From NCBI RefSeq assembly GCF_001662075.1, contig NZ_LYPL01000017.1:1-64000 (forward strand): a stretch of DNA of 64,000 nt. Reading direction: 5' to 3'. The first letter of the stretch is position 1. Every line of letters starts with the position of its first letter. The notes under the pieces were generated by a model, which saw nothing but the letters and a program-made list of their open reading frames with translations, did no database searches and was not told the origin of the DNA. Below are positions 41,920-50,938 of this stretch, piece after piece. The translations under genes and the position numbers were made by a program. Source of the stretch: Rhizobium bangladeshense. GTDB lineage: Bacteria > Pseudomonadota > Alphaproteobacteria > Rhizobiales > Rhizobiaceae.

Positions 41920-41931
41920 GCTAACGTTAGC
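41920..41931 (-). promoter_or_regulatory. LacI-type operator 6 (ppc)
   Basis: Perfect GCTAACGTTAGC upstream of ppc, with TATGCT overlapping its upstream side on the minus strand as a possible -10. The -35 is not clear. Confidence 0.82.
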
Positions 41932-42035
41932 ATAGACTGACAGGATTTGGCTGAAGTGTCAAGAACGCGTGCAATCGGGCATGCGTGAACGGTCGAATGG
42001 GTGCGTTACAGGCTGCTATTGCAACCGCATTGGCA

Positions 42036-42950
42036 TCAATCGGCAATGCCTTTCTGGTAACGCGCGACTTCTTCCAGAAGCCATGCGCGAAACGCCGCGA
42101 CAGGACGGAAATCCTTCCTGCCGAGTGGGGCGACCGCATAATAGGCGCTGGGGCTTTTGACCTGATGCGGAAAGGCTTGAACAAGCTGGCCATTCGCAAG
42201 TTCGGTCTCGATGAGGAAAAGCGGCATCAGGGCGAGCCCCAGGCCGGCAATGCAGGCTTGGGCCACGTTGCTGAACTGTTCGAACCGCATGGCCTGCGAT
42301 GGGGTGCCGTTGACCTCGAGGCTCTCGAAAAAATGGCTCCACGCACCCGGACGGGACGCCATCTGCAACAACGGAAGGCGAAGCAGATCTTCAGGCGTCG
42401 ATATGGAATGCGAACTCAGAAAAGACGGTGACGCGACCGGTGCCACCATCTCCTCCATGAGAAAGGTGCTTTCCGCACCCGGCCAATCAGGCTGGCCGAT
42501 ATGGATCGCCATATCGATGTCGTCGCGGTCGAAATCGAACATTCCTATGCGCGTTGCGAAGTTCAACGTGATCTCCGGATGTCTGGCGACAAACTGCGGA
42601 ATGCGTGGCATCAGCCAGCGTGTGCCGAATGTTGGCAGGATGGCGAGATTGAGTTGGTCATTATGCTGTTTGGTCATGGCGTGCAGCGAAGCGGAGCGGA
42701 TTTCCGCCAGAGCGTTGGCGATAGCCCGCGCATAATCAGCGCCGGCCTCTGTGAGAATGACGCCGCGGCTGGTGCGCTCGAATAGTAAAACGCCCAGTTG
42801 TTCTTCCAATCCGGCAATCTGCCGACTGATGGCTCCCTGAGTCAGGGAAAGTTCCTCAGCCGCCGCAGAGAAGGTGTTCAGCCGCGCGACGGAATCGAAA
42901 GCTGCGAGAGCGGAGGTCGAGGGAAGGAGTTTTCGAGAGAGGTTTGCCAT
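42036..42950 (-). CDS. LysR-family regulator, probably of the glutarate operon
   Basis: A 304-aa LysR protein with an N-terminal helix-turn-helix (LNTFSAAAEELSLTQGAISR, QIAGLEEQLGVLLFERTSRG) and a substrate-binding domain of the GcvA-like type (LAILPTFGTRWLMPRIPQF). It is divergent from gcdH with about 108 bp between starts, the usual arrangement for a LysR activator and its target. The shared region holds CTCAT-N6-ATGAG near 42966-42982, a candidate site. A coinducer of the glutarate/glutaryl-CoA type is inferred from context. Confidence 0.9.
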   Translation of the reverse strand: MANLSRKLLPSTSALAAFDSVARLNTFSAAAEELSLTQGAISRQIAGLEEQLGVLLFERTSRGVILTEAGADYARAIANALAEIRSASLHAMTKQHNDQLNLAILPTFGTRWLMPRIPQFVARHPEITLNFATRIGMFDFDRDDIDMAIHIGQPDWPGAESTFLMEEMVAPVASPSFLSSHSISTPEDLLRLPLLQMASRPGAWSHFFESLEVNGTPSQAMRFEQFSNVAQACIAGLGLALMPLFLIETELANGQLVQAFPHQVKSPSAYYAVAPLGRKDFRPVAAFRAWLLEEVARYQKGIAD

Positions 42951-43058
42951 TGGCTATTACTAGAGCTCATAGGGCGATGAGTAAAGCTCGCTTTGTCAAT
43001 CGCGAAAAAGCGGCTTTAATCCCATCAAATTCGAATTGCCAAAAACCTCAACGGGAGG

Positions 43059-44243
43059 ATGACGAACTTGGCCTTTTCTTGGAATGACCCCTTTCTGCTC
43101 GACGACCAGCTGACCGAAGATGAACGGATGATCCGCGAGTCCGCGGCGGCTTTCGCAGAATCCGAACTCCTGCCGCGTGTCCAGGAGGCCTATCTCGAAG
43201 AAGCGACCGACCCCGAATTGTTCAGGTTGATGGGGCAGACCGGCCTTCTCGGTGTTACGCTGCCGGAAGAGTACGGGGCCGCGAACGCATCCTACGTCGC
43301 TTATGGCCTGGTCGCTCGCGAGGTCGAGCGCATCGACTCCGGATATCGCTCGATGATGAGCGTGCAGTCCTCGTTGGTCATTTACCCGATCTTCGCCTAC
43401 GGCTCCGACGAGCAGAAGAAGAAGTACCTGCCGCGCCTCGTTTCGGGTGAGCTGATCGGCTGTTTCGGCCTGACCGAGCCTGACGCCGGCTCCGACCCCG
43501 GCGGCATGAAAACCCGCGCCGAGAAAATTGCGGGCGGCTACCGATTGCGCGGCTCGAAGATGTGGATCTCGAACTCGCCGATTGCCGATGTCTTCGTCGT
43601 CTGGGCAAAGTCTGAGGCTCACAACAACGAAATTCGCGGTTTTGTTCTCGAGAAGGGCATGAAGGGCCTTTCGGCTCCGAAGATCGGCGGCAAGCTTTCG
43701 CTGCGTGCCTCGATCACGGGCGAAATCGTGATGGATGGTGTCGAAGTCACCGAGGATGCGCTTCTGCCCGGTGTTTCGGGTCTCAAGGGACCGTTCGGCT
43801 GCCTCAACCGCGCCCGTTACGGTATCTCCTGGGGCGTCATGGGAGCTGCCGAGGACTGCTGGTTCCGCGCTCGCCAATACGGTCTGGACCGCAAGCAGTT
43901 CGGCAAACCGCTTGCAGGTATGCAGCTTTATCAAAAGAAGCTCGCCGATATGATGACCGAGATTACCCTCGGACTGCAGGGCTCGCTTCGGGTCGGACGC
44001 CTGATGGATGAGCACAAGATGGCCCCGGAAATGGTCTCGATCGTCAAGCGCAACAATTGCGGAAAGGCGCTTGAAATAGCGCGGCACGCTCGGGATATGC
44101 ACGGCGGCAACGGCATTCAGATCGAATACCATGTCATGCGCCACGCGCAGAACCTGGAGACGGTCAATACCTATGAGGGCACCCACGACGTCCATGCGCT
44201 GATCCTTGGCCGCGCCCAGACGGGCCTCCAGGCTTTCTTCTGA
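43059..44243 (+). CDS. gcdH: Glutaryl-CoA dehydrogenase
   Basis: About 394 aa, an acyl-CoA dehydrogenase of the decarboxylating glutaryl-CoA type. Landmarks: WNDPFLLDDQLTEDERMIRE at the start, FGLTEPDAGSDPGGMKTRAE, the glutaryl-specific RYGISWGVMGAAEDCW, and the catalytic glutamate in NTYEGTHDVHALILG. It converts glutaryl-CoA to crotonyl-CoA and CO2, with electrons leaving through ETF. GGGAGG abuts the ATG at 43059 with no spacing, so the TTG at 43068 (nine bases away, giving MAFSWNDPF) may be the real start. It is the first gene of the operon. Confidence 0.94.
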   Translation: MTNLAFSWNDPFLLDDQLTEDERMIRESAAAFAESELLPRVQEAYLEEATDPELFRLMGQTGLLGVTLPEEYGAANASYVAYGLVAREVERIDSGYRSMMSVQSSLVIYPIFAYGSDEQKKKYLPRLVSGELIGCFGLTEPDAGSDPGGMKTRAEKIAGGYRLRGSKMWISNSPIADVFVVWAKSEAHNNEIRGFVLEKGMKGLSAPKIGGKLSLRASITGEIVMDGVEVTEDALLPGVSGLKGPFGCLNRARYGISWGVMGAAEDCWFRARQYGLDRKQFGKPLAGMQLYQKKLADMMTEITLGLQGSLRVGRLMDEHKMAPEMVSIVKRNNCGKALEIARHARDMHGGNGIQIEYHVMRHAQNLETVNTYEGTHDVHALILGRAQTGLQAFF

Positions 44244-44301
44244 TTGCCGCAATCCGTTCGGCGCAGATCGACCTTCCATCTCTGGATCAACGAGAGGCAG
44301 C

Positions 44302-45189
44302 ATGCCTATAGCGAATAAGATTGCGACCGTCGCCGTCATTGGCGCCGGCCAGATGGGAACCGGGATCGCGGAAGTCGTGGCGAAACATGGGTATGAGGCC
44401 CTGGTTTACGATCTCGACAAAGATCGGATCCGCGCGAGCCTCGAAGCGAGTACCGGATATTTCGGACGTCAGGTCGAAACCGGTAAAATGCCGGGCGAGG
44501 CGGCTGAGCAGGCGACCTCCCGGATCAAGGGCGCGTTCTCCCTCCCGGAGCTGGCGAAGGCCGATTTGGTCGTCGAAGCGGTCAGCGAGAATGAAGACAT
44601 CAAGAGGAAGGTTTTTGCGGATGTGTGCCCCGTCCTCAAGCCCGACGCGATCCTGGCGACGAACACGTCGTCGCTCTCCATAACGCGGCTCGCCGCGTCA
44701 ACCGACAGACCCAATCGTTTTATAGGGATACACTTCATGAATCCCGTACCGGTTATGAAGCTGGTCGAGCTGGTCCGCGGCATCGGAACCGATCAAGAAA
44801 CTTTCGCCACAGCCAAGGCTTTCGCCGAATCCATCGGCAAGACCGTCACTGTCTCCGAGGATTTTCCGGCTTTCATCGTCAACCGCGTTCTCATCCCGAT
44901 GATCAACGAAGCGATCTACACCCTGTATGAGGGTGTCGGAAACGTGGAGGCCATAGACACCGGCATGAAGCTTGGCGCCAATCATCCGATGGGGCCGCTC
45001 GAATTGGCCGACTTCATCGGTTTGGACACATGCCTTTCCATCATGCAGGTCCTTCATGAGGGGCTGGCTGACAGCAAGTACCGCCCGTGCCCGCTGCTGG
45101 TCAAATATGTCGAAGCCGGCTGGCTCGGCCGTAAGGCGCAACGCGGGTTCTACGACTACAGGTACGTTCCGGCTCGGCCAACTCGCTGA
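44302..45189 (+). CDS. 3-hydroxyacyl-CoA (3-hydroxybutyryl-CoA) dehydrogenase
   Basis: A 295-aa enzyme with the NAD loop VAVIGAGQMGTGIAEVVAKH, ATNTSSLSITRLA, the catalytic histidine in FIGIHFMNPVPVMKLVELVR, and the C-terminal dimer domain ANHPMGPLELADFIGLD. It oxidises 3-hydroxybutyryl-CoA to acetoacetyl-CoA, two steps below the crotonyl-CoA that gcdH makes. GAGAGGCAGC precedes the ATG. The gap to gcdH is 58 bp. An enoyl-CoA hydratase is not in the operon and must come from elsewhere. Confidence 0.93.
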   Translation: MPIANKIATVAVIGAGQMGTGIAEVVAKHGYEALVYDLDKDRIRASLEASTGYFGRQVETGKMPGEAAEQATSRIKGAFSLPELAKADLVVEAVSENEDIKRKVFADVCPVLKPDAILATNTSSLSITRLAASTDRPNRFIGIHFMNPVPVMKLVELVRGIGTDQETFATAKAFAESIGKTVTVSEDFPAFIVNRVLIPMINEAIYTLYEGVGNVEAIDTGMKLGANHPMGPLELADFIGLDTCLSIMQVLHEGLADSKYRPCPLLVKYVEAGWLGRKAQRGFYDYRYVPARPTR

Positions 45190-45229
45190 TCCCATCCTTT
45201 CCAATATCGAGATTTATCAGGCATTCATC

Positions 45230-46894
45230 ATGACCGAAGAACACGTAGACGATAGTCGGGAGAGCATGGAATTCGACGTGGTGATCGTCGGCGCCGGTCC
45301 TGCCGGTCTTTCCGCGGCGATCCGGCTGAAGCAGGTCAATCCGGAACTATCGGTCGTCGTGCTGGAGAAGGGCTCGGAAGTCGGCGCTCATATTCTCTCC
45401 GGCGCCGTCGTCGATCCTGTCGGTATCGACCGGCTGCTGCCCGGCTGGCGCGATGAGGCCGATCATCCCTTCAAAACTGAGGTGACAGACGACCATTTCC
45501 TGCTGCTCGGCCCGGCCGGCTCGATCCGCCTGCCGAATGTCATGATGCCGCCGCTGATGAACAATCACGGCAACTACATCGTGTCGCTTGGGCTTGTCTG
45601 TCGCTGGCTGGCGGGCAAGGCGGAAGAACTCGGCGTCGAGATCTATCCGGGCTTTGCCGCCGCCGAAGTGCTCTACGACGACAAGGGTGCGGTGATCGGC
45701 GTTGCCACCGGCGATATGGGCATCGAGAAGAACGGCGAGCCGGGGCCGAACTACACCCGCGGCATGGAGCTGCGCGGCAAGTACACGCTGATCGGCGAGG
45801 GTGTGCGCGGCTCGCTCGCCAAGCAGCTGATCGCTAAGTTCGACCTGCAGAAGGACCGCGAGCCGCAGAAATTCGGCATTGGCATCAAGGAGCTCTGGCA
45901 GGTCAAGCCCGAGCACCACAAACAGGGTCTGGTGCAGCACTCGTTCGGCTGGCCGCTCGGCATGAAGACCGGCGGCGGCTCCTTCCTCTATCACCTCGAG
46001 GACAATCTGGTGGCGGTCGGCTTCGTCGTCCACCTGAACTACAAGAACCCCTATCTCTACCCCTTCGAGGAGTTCCAGCGCTTCAAGACCCATCCGGCGA
46101 TCCGCGGCACTTTCGAAGGCGGCAAGCGGCTCTCTTATGGGGCGCGCGCCATCACCGAGGGCGGTTATCAGTCGGTGCCGAAGCTGTCCTTCCCCGGCGG
46201 GGCGCTGATCGGCTGTTCGGCCGGTCTCGTCAACGTGCCGCGCATCAAGGGCAGCCACAATGCGGTGCTGTCGGGCATGCTGGCGGCCGAGAAGCTGGCC
46301 GCTGCCATCACAGCCGGCCGCAGCCATGACGAAGTCGTCGAGATCGAAAACGACTGGCGCCAGGGCGACATCGGCCGCGATCTCAAGCGGGTCCGCAACG
46401 TCAAGCCGCTGTGGTCGAAGTTCGGCACCGCCCTCGGCGTGGCGCTCGGCGGTCTCGACATGTGGACCAATACGCTGTTCGGCTTTTCCTTCTTCGGCAC
46501 GCTTGGTCACGGCAAGACCGATGCGGCCTCGCTGGAGCCGGCCTCGCAGCACAAGCCGATCGCCTATCCGAAGCCGGATGGGGTGCTGACCTTCGACCGC
46601 CTGTCCTCGGTGTTCCTGTCGAACACCAATCACGAGGAAGACCAGCCGGTGCATCTGCAGGTCAAGGACATGGGCCTGCAGAAGAGCTCCGAGCTCGGCA
46701 TCTATGCCGGCCCGTCGACGCGTTACTGTCCGGCCGGCGTCTATGAATGGGTGGAGAAGGATGGCGACAAGAGCTTCGTCATCAACGCCCAGAACTGCGT
46801 GCACTGCAAGACCTGCGACATCAAGGATCCCAACCAGAACATCAACTGGGTGCCGCCGCAGGGCGGCGAGGGACCGGTCTATCCGAATATGTAG
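45230..46894 (+). CDS. Electron transfer flavoprotein-ubiquinone oxidoreductase
   Basis: A 554-aa membrane-associated flavoprotein that passes electrons from ETF to ubiquinone. The FAD site is MEFDVVIVGAGPAGLSAAIR, with the GEGVRGSLAKQL and GFSAGLVNVPRIKG-like family blocks (read here GCSAGLVNVPRIKGSHNA). The 4Fe-4S cysteines are in RYCPAGVYEW and NAQNCVHCKTCDIKDP. It makes sense here because glutaryl-CoA dehydrogenase needs ETF as acceptor. The ribosome binding site is weak. Codon choice looks more biased than in the flanking genes, as in housekeeping genes. Confidence 0.95.
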   Translation: MTEEHVDDSRESMEFDVVIVGAGPAGLSAAIRLKQVNPELSVVVLEKGSEVGAHILSGAVVDPVGIDRLLPGWRDEADHPFKTEVTDDHFLLLGPAGSIRLPNVMMPPLMNNHGNYIVSLGLVCRWLAGKAEELGVEIYPGFAAAEVLYDDKGAVIGVATGDMGIEKNGEPGPNYTRGMELRGKYTLIGEGVRGSLAKQLIAKFDLQKDREPQKFGIGIKELWQVKPEHHKQGLVQHSFGWPLGMKTGGGSFLYHLEDNLVAVGFVVHLNYKNPYLYPFEEFQRFKTHPAIRGTFEGGKRLSYGARAITEGGYQSVPKLSFPGGALIGCSAGLVNVPRIKGSHNAVLSGMLAAEKLAAAITAGRSHDEVVEIENDWRQGDIGRDLKRVRNVKPLWSKFGTALGVALGGLDMWTNTLFGFSFFGTLGHGKTDAASLEPASQHKPIAYPKPDGVLTFDRLSSVFLSNTNHEEDQPVHLQVKDMGLQKSSELGIYAGPSTRYCPAGVYEWVEKDGDKSFVINAQNCVHCKTCDIKDPNQNINWVPPQGGEGPVYPNM

Positions 46895-46939
46895 CCAAAC
46901 GACGATCAGCGAACTTGGGAATAGATCAGGGAGTTATCG

Positions 46940-48085
46940 ATGCAGTCTCCGCTTGAAGGCGTTCGGGTCTTGGAATTGGCGCGAATCCTGGCTGGTCCGT
47001 GGGCCGGACAAACGCTCGCCGACCTGGGTGCGACCGTCATCAAGGTGGAAAGCCCGGAGGGCGACGATACGCGTCGCTGGGGGCCTCCCTTCATCAGGGA
47101 TGGCGATGATGTCGCTGCAGCCTACTTCCACAGCTGCAATCGCGGAAAACTGAGCATCACGGCGGATTTCAACTCTGTGGAGGACGTCGACAAGCTTCGC
47201 GCACTGGTGGCGAACGCGGACGTCGTCATCGAGAATTTCAAGGTAGGCGGGTTGAAGAAGTTCGGTCTTGATTACGAGAGCCTCAAGGCGATCAACCCAA
47301 GACTGATCTATTGCTCGATTACCGGCTTTGGCCAAACCGGTCCCTATGCGGGGCGTGCAGGATACGATTTTATCGTCCAGGGCATGGCGGGCATCATGGA
47401 TCTGACCGGTGAACCTGAAAGGGAGCCGCAGAAAATCGGCGTCGCGTTCGCCGATATCTTCACGGGTCTCTATTCAGTCATCGCTATCCAAGCCGCTCTG
47501 ATCCTCAGAAATACGACAGGTGAGGGACAGTTCATAGATATGGCACTTTTGGACAGTGCGGTGGGTGTGCTGGCCAACCAGGCAATGAATTTCCTGGCCT
47601 CGGGAAAGGCGCCGACGAGACTTGGCAATGCGCATCCCAACATCGCGCCATACCAAGTATTCCCGGTGTCTGACGGCAATATCATTATCGCCTGCGGGAA
47701 CGACGCTCAGTTTGCACGGCTATGCGATATCCTCCGGCTATCTGCTGTGGCAGACGACATCCGTTTCAAGTCTAATGCGGAAAGAGTTCGCCATCGAGAG
47801 GAGCTGACATCGACCATGGAAGCACAGACGAAGCTTTTCAAGCGGACGGATCTGCTAGCCGACTTGGCGCGCGTGGGCATTCCCGCCGGCCCCATCAATA
47901 CCGTCGAAGACGTATTTGCCGACCCGCAAGTCGCGCATCGAAAGATGGCCGTGGAAAATGAAGGAATAGCGGGCATCCGTACACCAATCATTTTCTCAGG
48001 GCACGCGCTCTCCTCGCACCGCAAGTCGCCCAGGCTTGGTGAGCACAATGGCAAGGTACAAGCAGACTGGACCCTATTGGACTGA
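46940..48085 (+). CDS. CaiB/BaiF family CoA-transferase (probably glutarate-activating)
   Basis: A 381-aa family III CoA-transferase. The N-terminus GVRVLELARILAGPWAGQTL, then DLGATVIKVESPEGDDTRRW and IYCSITGFGQTGPYAGRAGYDFI are family hallmarks. Placed after gcdH, the dehydrogenase and ETF-QO, it likely charges glutarate with CoA, as the human glutarate CoA-transferase SUGCT does. GGGAG lies six bases before the ATG. It is the last gene of the operon. The donor CoA ester (succinyl-CoA or another) cannot be told. Confidence 0.9.
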   Translation: MQSPLEGVRVLELARILAGPWAGQTLADLGATVIKVESPEGDDTRRWGPPFIRDGDDVAAAYFHSCNRGKLSITADFNSVEDVDKLRALVANADVVIENFKVGGLKKFGLDYESLKAINPRLIYCSITGFGQTGPYAGRAGYDFIVQGMAGIMDLTGEPEREPQKIGVAFADIFTGLYSVIAIQAALILRNTTGEGQFIDMALLDSAVGVLANQAMNFLASGKAPTRLGNAHPNIAPYQVFPVSDGNIIIACGNDAQFARLCDILRLSAVADDIRFKSNAERVRHREELTSTMEAQTKLFKRTDLLADLARVGIPAGPINTVEDVFADPQVAHRKMAVENEGIAGIRTPIIFSGHALSSHRKSPRLGEHNGKVQADWTLLD

Positions 48086-48446
48086 CGTTTTAACCTGGCT
48101 TTTTCGACATCGACGGCAATGAGAGGCCGCGCCGAAACTGCGCGTTTTGAAAAGCGGTCGCAGAAGGCTCTCCGATCCGGGCTGGCCGAAAACCGCGCCG
48201 CTTCTGCCGAGCTTTCCTCTGCGCCTTTGCTCAAGCGACATCTTCGTGCCACGATGGCCGTCTCTTGCGGTGAGGCGACGATGTTCGTAACAATCGGTTG
48301 CCGCATCGCTGCGTTGCGCGGGTTTTGTCTGTGTCAGCCAGTGTGCAGTCGGAATGTCGCACCGACTCTAGGCGATGTCGGTTTGCCGCTTGGATCAGAA
48401 ACCGGTGGCGTCTAAATTTGCATTCCAGTGATCAGAAGGCGCATCC
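48086..48446. other. Intergenic region before sdaA
   Basis: About 360 bases with no supported gene. Reading frames on both strands lack ribosome binding sites and family similarity. It should contain the sdaA promoter, but no pair of hexamers stands out. Confidence 0.4.
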
Positions 48447-49850
<1,404 letters not shown>

Positions 49851-49966
49851 GTTTGCCACCGCGTTAGAACGGTTCAACTTTTCAGCAAGTGCAAAACCGC
49901 TGCACAGTTTCGCCCGGCATGCCGTAGGCGCTTGACGCTCGCCGCCAAAAGGATTTCAACGGCGGT

Positions 49967-50404
49967 ATGGCATTGCATCTCATCAAACTCTGCGTCGGCG
50001 CCGACTCGATCGACGATCTGCGCGAATGGGTGGCGGAGCGCTCGCTGCGCGCCATTGCCGCCGGGCTCGAGCCGCATTCCGTGCATACGACCCGCATGGT
50101 GCCCAAACGCATGGAGGAGTTGCTCGACGGCGGCTCGCTCTACTGGGTGATCAAGGGGCAGGTGCAGGCGAGACAGCGGCTGCTCGGCATCGAGACCTTC
50201 ACCGACGCAGAAGGGATTTCACGCTGCCGCCTGATGCTCGGTCCCGAAGTCATCGAAACTGCGGTACAGCCGAAGCGGCCGTTCCAGGGCTGGCGCTACT
50301 ATGCGCAGGATGACGTGCCGCCCGATCTGACGAGCCTGGGTGCCGGCATCGCCGAAATGCCGGCCGACCTGCGACGCGAGCTTACCGAGCTCGGCCTGCT
50401 CTAG
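49967..50404 (+). CDS. DUF1489 protein
   Basis: A 145-aa soluble protein with the DUF1489 pattern: MALHLIKLCVGADSIDDLRE, HTTRMVPKRMEELLDGGSLY, WVIKGQVQARQ, and the GPEVIETAVQPKRPFQGWRY block. The family is confined mainly to alphaproteobacteria and its function is unknown. It stands alone, about 115 bases after sdaA, and is directly followed by the second double-hairpin repeat, which overlaps its stop codon. Confidence 0.88.
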   Translation: MALHLIKLCVGADSIDDLREWVAERSLRAIAAGLEPHSVHTTRMVPKRMEELLDGGSLYWVIKGQVQARQRLLGIETFTDAEGISRCRLMLGPEVIETAVQPKRPFQGWRYYAQDDVPPDLTSLGAGIAEMPADLRRELTELGLL

Positions 50405-50507
50405 GCGCGTCGCATCAAATATGATCCGCGCAACGCGCCTTAGCTCTTTGTTTTTATGCATGTTGTTGTCCCGGAATCGCTGCACACTTCCGGGCGAGAT
50501 GCATTAA
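50401..50507. repeat. Double-hairpin intergenic repeat, copy 2
   Basis: Diverged copy of 18454-18560: the same order of GGCGCGTCGCATCAA, CGCGCCTTAGCTCTTTG, TTTTTATGCATG, CGCTGCACACTTCCGGGCGA and ATGCATTA. Both stems now have mismatches. It again begins at the stop codon of the preceding gene. Confidence 0.78.
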
Positions 50508-50549
50508 CCTCTGCCGCCGAACACAACGGTTCCCGACAGCACAGGCGGC

Positions 50550-50825
50550 TCAGCGCAGGCGCAATTGCACCGGGGCGCTGCCGTCGGGCGAAGTCACATG
50601 CAGATGGATTCGGGCTTCCGGCTGGGAATAGCGCCAGGCGCGAGCGCCGTGGCAAAGCAGCAGGTTGATGAGATCGCGGGTCTTGGCAGATTTCGCTCTC
50701 GGCCGCTGCAGGCCCATCTCGGCGAGCCGCAGCGCCGCTTCGTGCAGCGGATGCAGGGCTGAGCGCCCCTTGGCCCCGATGCGGCGGTCGCCTGGCATTC
50801 CCGGAACATTTTCATTTATCGCCAT
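50550..50825 (-). CDS. Hypothetical 91-aa protein
   Basis: A small basic soluble protein starting MAINENVPGMPGDRRIGAKG, with ALHPLHEAALRLAEMGLQRP and a C-terminal ARIHLHVTSPDGSAPVQLRL strand-like tail. I do not recognise the family. GGGGAAAACA precedes the ATG at 50825. The gene is oriented like the carboxypeptidase gene upstream of it, about 110 bases away. The basic patch and the small size would suit a nucleic-acid-associated protein, but this is only an impression. Confidence 0.6.
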   Translation of the reverse strand: MAINENVPGMPGDRRIGAKGRSALHPLHEAALRLAEMGLQRPRAKSAKTRDLINLLLCHGARAWRYSQPEARIHLHVTSPDGSAPVQLRLR

Positions 50826-50938
50826 TGTTTTCCCCGTACGCACTACTGATCGAGTTCAAGAATGGTGGCCGGAAACGCAAACACCGATTCCGGCCGTTAC
50901 CAATGCCGCCGGCCATGTTGCAGGCAGCATCGAATAGC

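Noticed and set aside
42966..42982. CTCAT-N6-ATGAG as a LysR operator
   Set aside because: The spacing does not give the T-N11-A pattern, so it is mentioned only as a candidate in the regulator's entry and not listed as a feature.
45347..46804. A 485-codon minus-strand frame opposite the ETF-ubiquinone oxidoreductase
   Set aside because: Antisense shadow of a highly conserved gene; high GC at third positions opens the opposite frame.
48086..48446. Frames of about 100 codons between the CoA-transferase gene and sdaA
   Set aside because: No ribosome binding site, no family similarity, and odd composition (many Arg/Ala/Cys); treated as non-coding.
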